Assembly: GCF_000699445.3 (NCBI RefSeq)
Contig: NC_067197.1
Location: 22,737,809 to 22,801,808, forward strand
Source of the DNA: Schistosoma haematobium
Taxonomy: Eukaryota > Platyhelminthes > Trematoda > Strigeidida > Schistosomatidae
Length of the DNA: 64,000 nucleotides
Direction: 5' to 3'
Text below: more model-generated notes on this DNA
What the model was told of the DNA's origin: nothing
Seen by the model: the letters and a program-made list of their open reading frames with translations, nothing else
Database searches by the model: none
The DNA's letters: not shown here
Position numbering within the stretch: the stretch's first letter is position 1

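Larger units (their letters stand above)
57910..63999 (-). other. Intron 1 (upstream of exon 2)
   Basis: 6,090 bases. A decayed CR1-clade element occupies 58545-61270. (TA)n tracts lie at 61687-61709, 61859-61906 and 62629-62677. I see nothing in 57910-58540 and 62680-63990. Confidence 0.75.

Noticed and set aside
1..64000. CRISPR array, bacterial operon or prophage
   Set aside because: No spaced direct repeats, ribosome binding sites or compact genes; introns and retrotransposons show a eukaryotic genome.

Overview
The window is AT-rich flatworm DNA, almost certainly from a blood fluke (Schistosoma). The reasons are long introns full of repeats, SINEs that carry Sm-alpha type hammerhead ribozymes, an RTE-clade retrotransposon of SR2/SjR2 type, and fragments that look CR1-like and Penelope-like. 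The exact species cannot be fixed from the sequence alone.

One host gene fills the window on the minus strand. It reads from beyond the right edge (position 64000) to a stop codon at 143-145. I could join 14 coding exons, plus one base of a fifteenth, with GT donors, AG acceptors and matching phase at every junction. Together they give about 1,434 residues of a Ras GTPase-activating protein of the SynGAP/DAB2IP/RASAL2 family (fly raskol and worm gap-2 belong to it). From N to C terminus it has a C2 domain (exons 2-5), a RasGAP domain (exons 6-10) with the arginine finger at 38841-38843 and the FLR motif in exon 9, the family's LPxxLxDISxAL helix (exon 11), and a long Asn/Ser-rich tail ending in coiled-coil segments (exons 12-15). 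The PH domain expected at the N terminus and the start codon lie outside the window. A possible polyadenylation signal sits at 35-40.

Everything else is intronic. 516-15721 holds tRNA-derived SINE copies and a 5'-truncated RTE copy (14032-14770). 15980-23299 holds a near full-length RTE element (19101-22325, minus), nearly identical to the truncated copy and in inverted orientation to it. Exons 11 and 12 lie between the two. 23801-38783 holds Sm-alpha hammerhead SINEs, Penelope-like fragments (one with a hammerhead-like core at 26834-26871), a palindrome/Sm-alpha composite (35604-36442) and 3' parts of a second RTE family. 38864-46435 holds an inverted pair of Penelope-like repeats, an unassigned GC-rich repeat and a non-autonomous element that shares its 3' end with the second RTE family. 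50322-57807 holds a solo-LTR-like segment and a second palindrome/Sm-alpha composite. 57910-63999 holds a decayed CR1-clade LINE with a PHD-finger ORF1.

The host gene would act at the membrane to switch off Ras/Rap signalling. The most interesting material is the repeat landscape: ribozyme-bearing SINEs in a repeated composite layout, an RTE lineage that kept moving with a shared in-frame stop, and an inverted RTE pair bracketing two frame-neutral exons.
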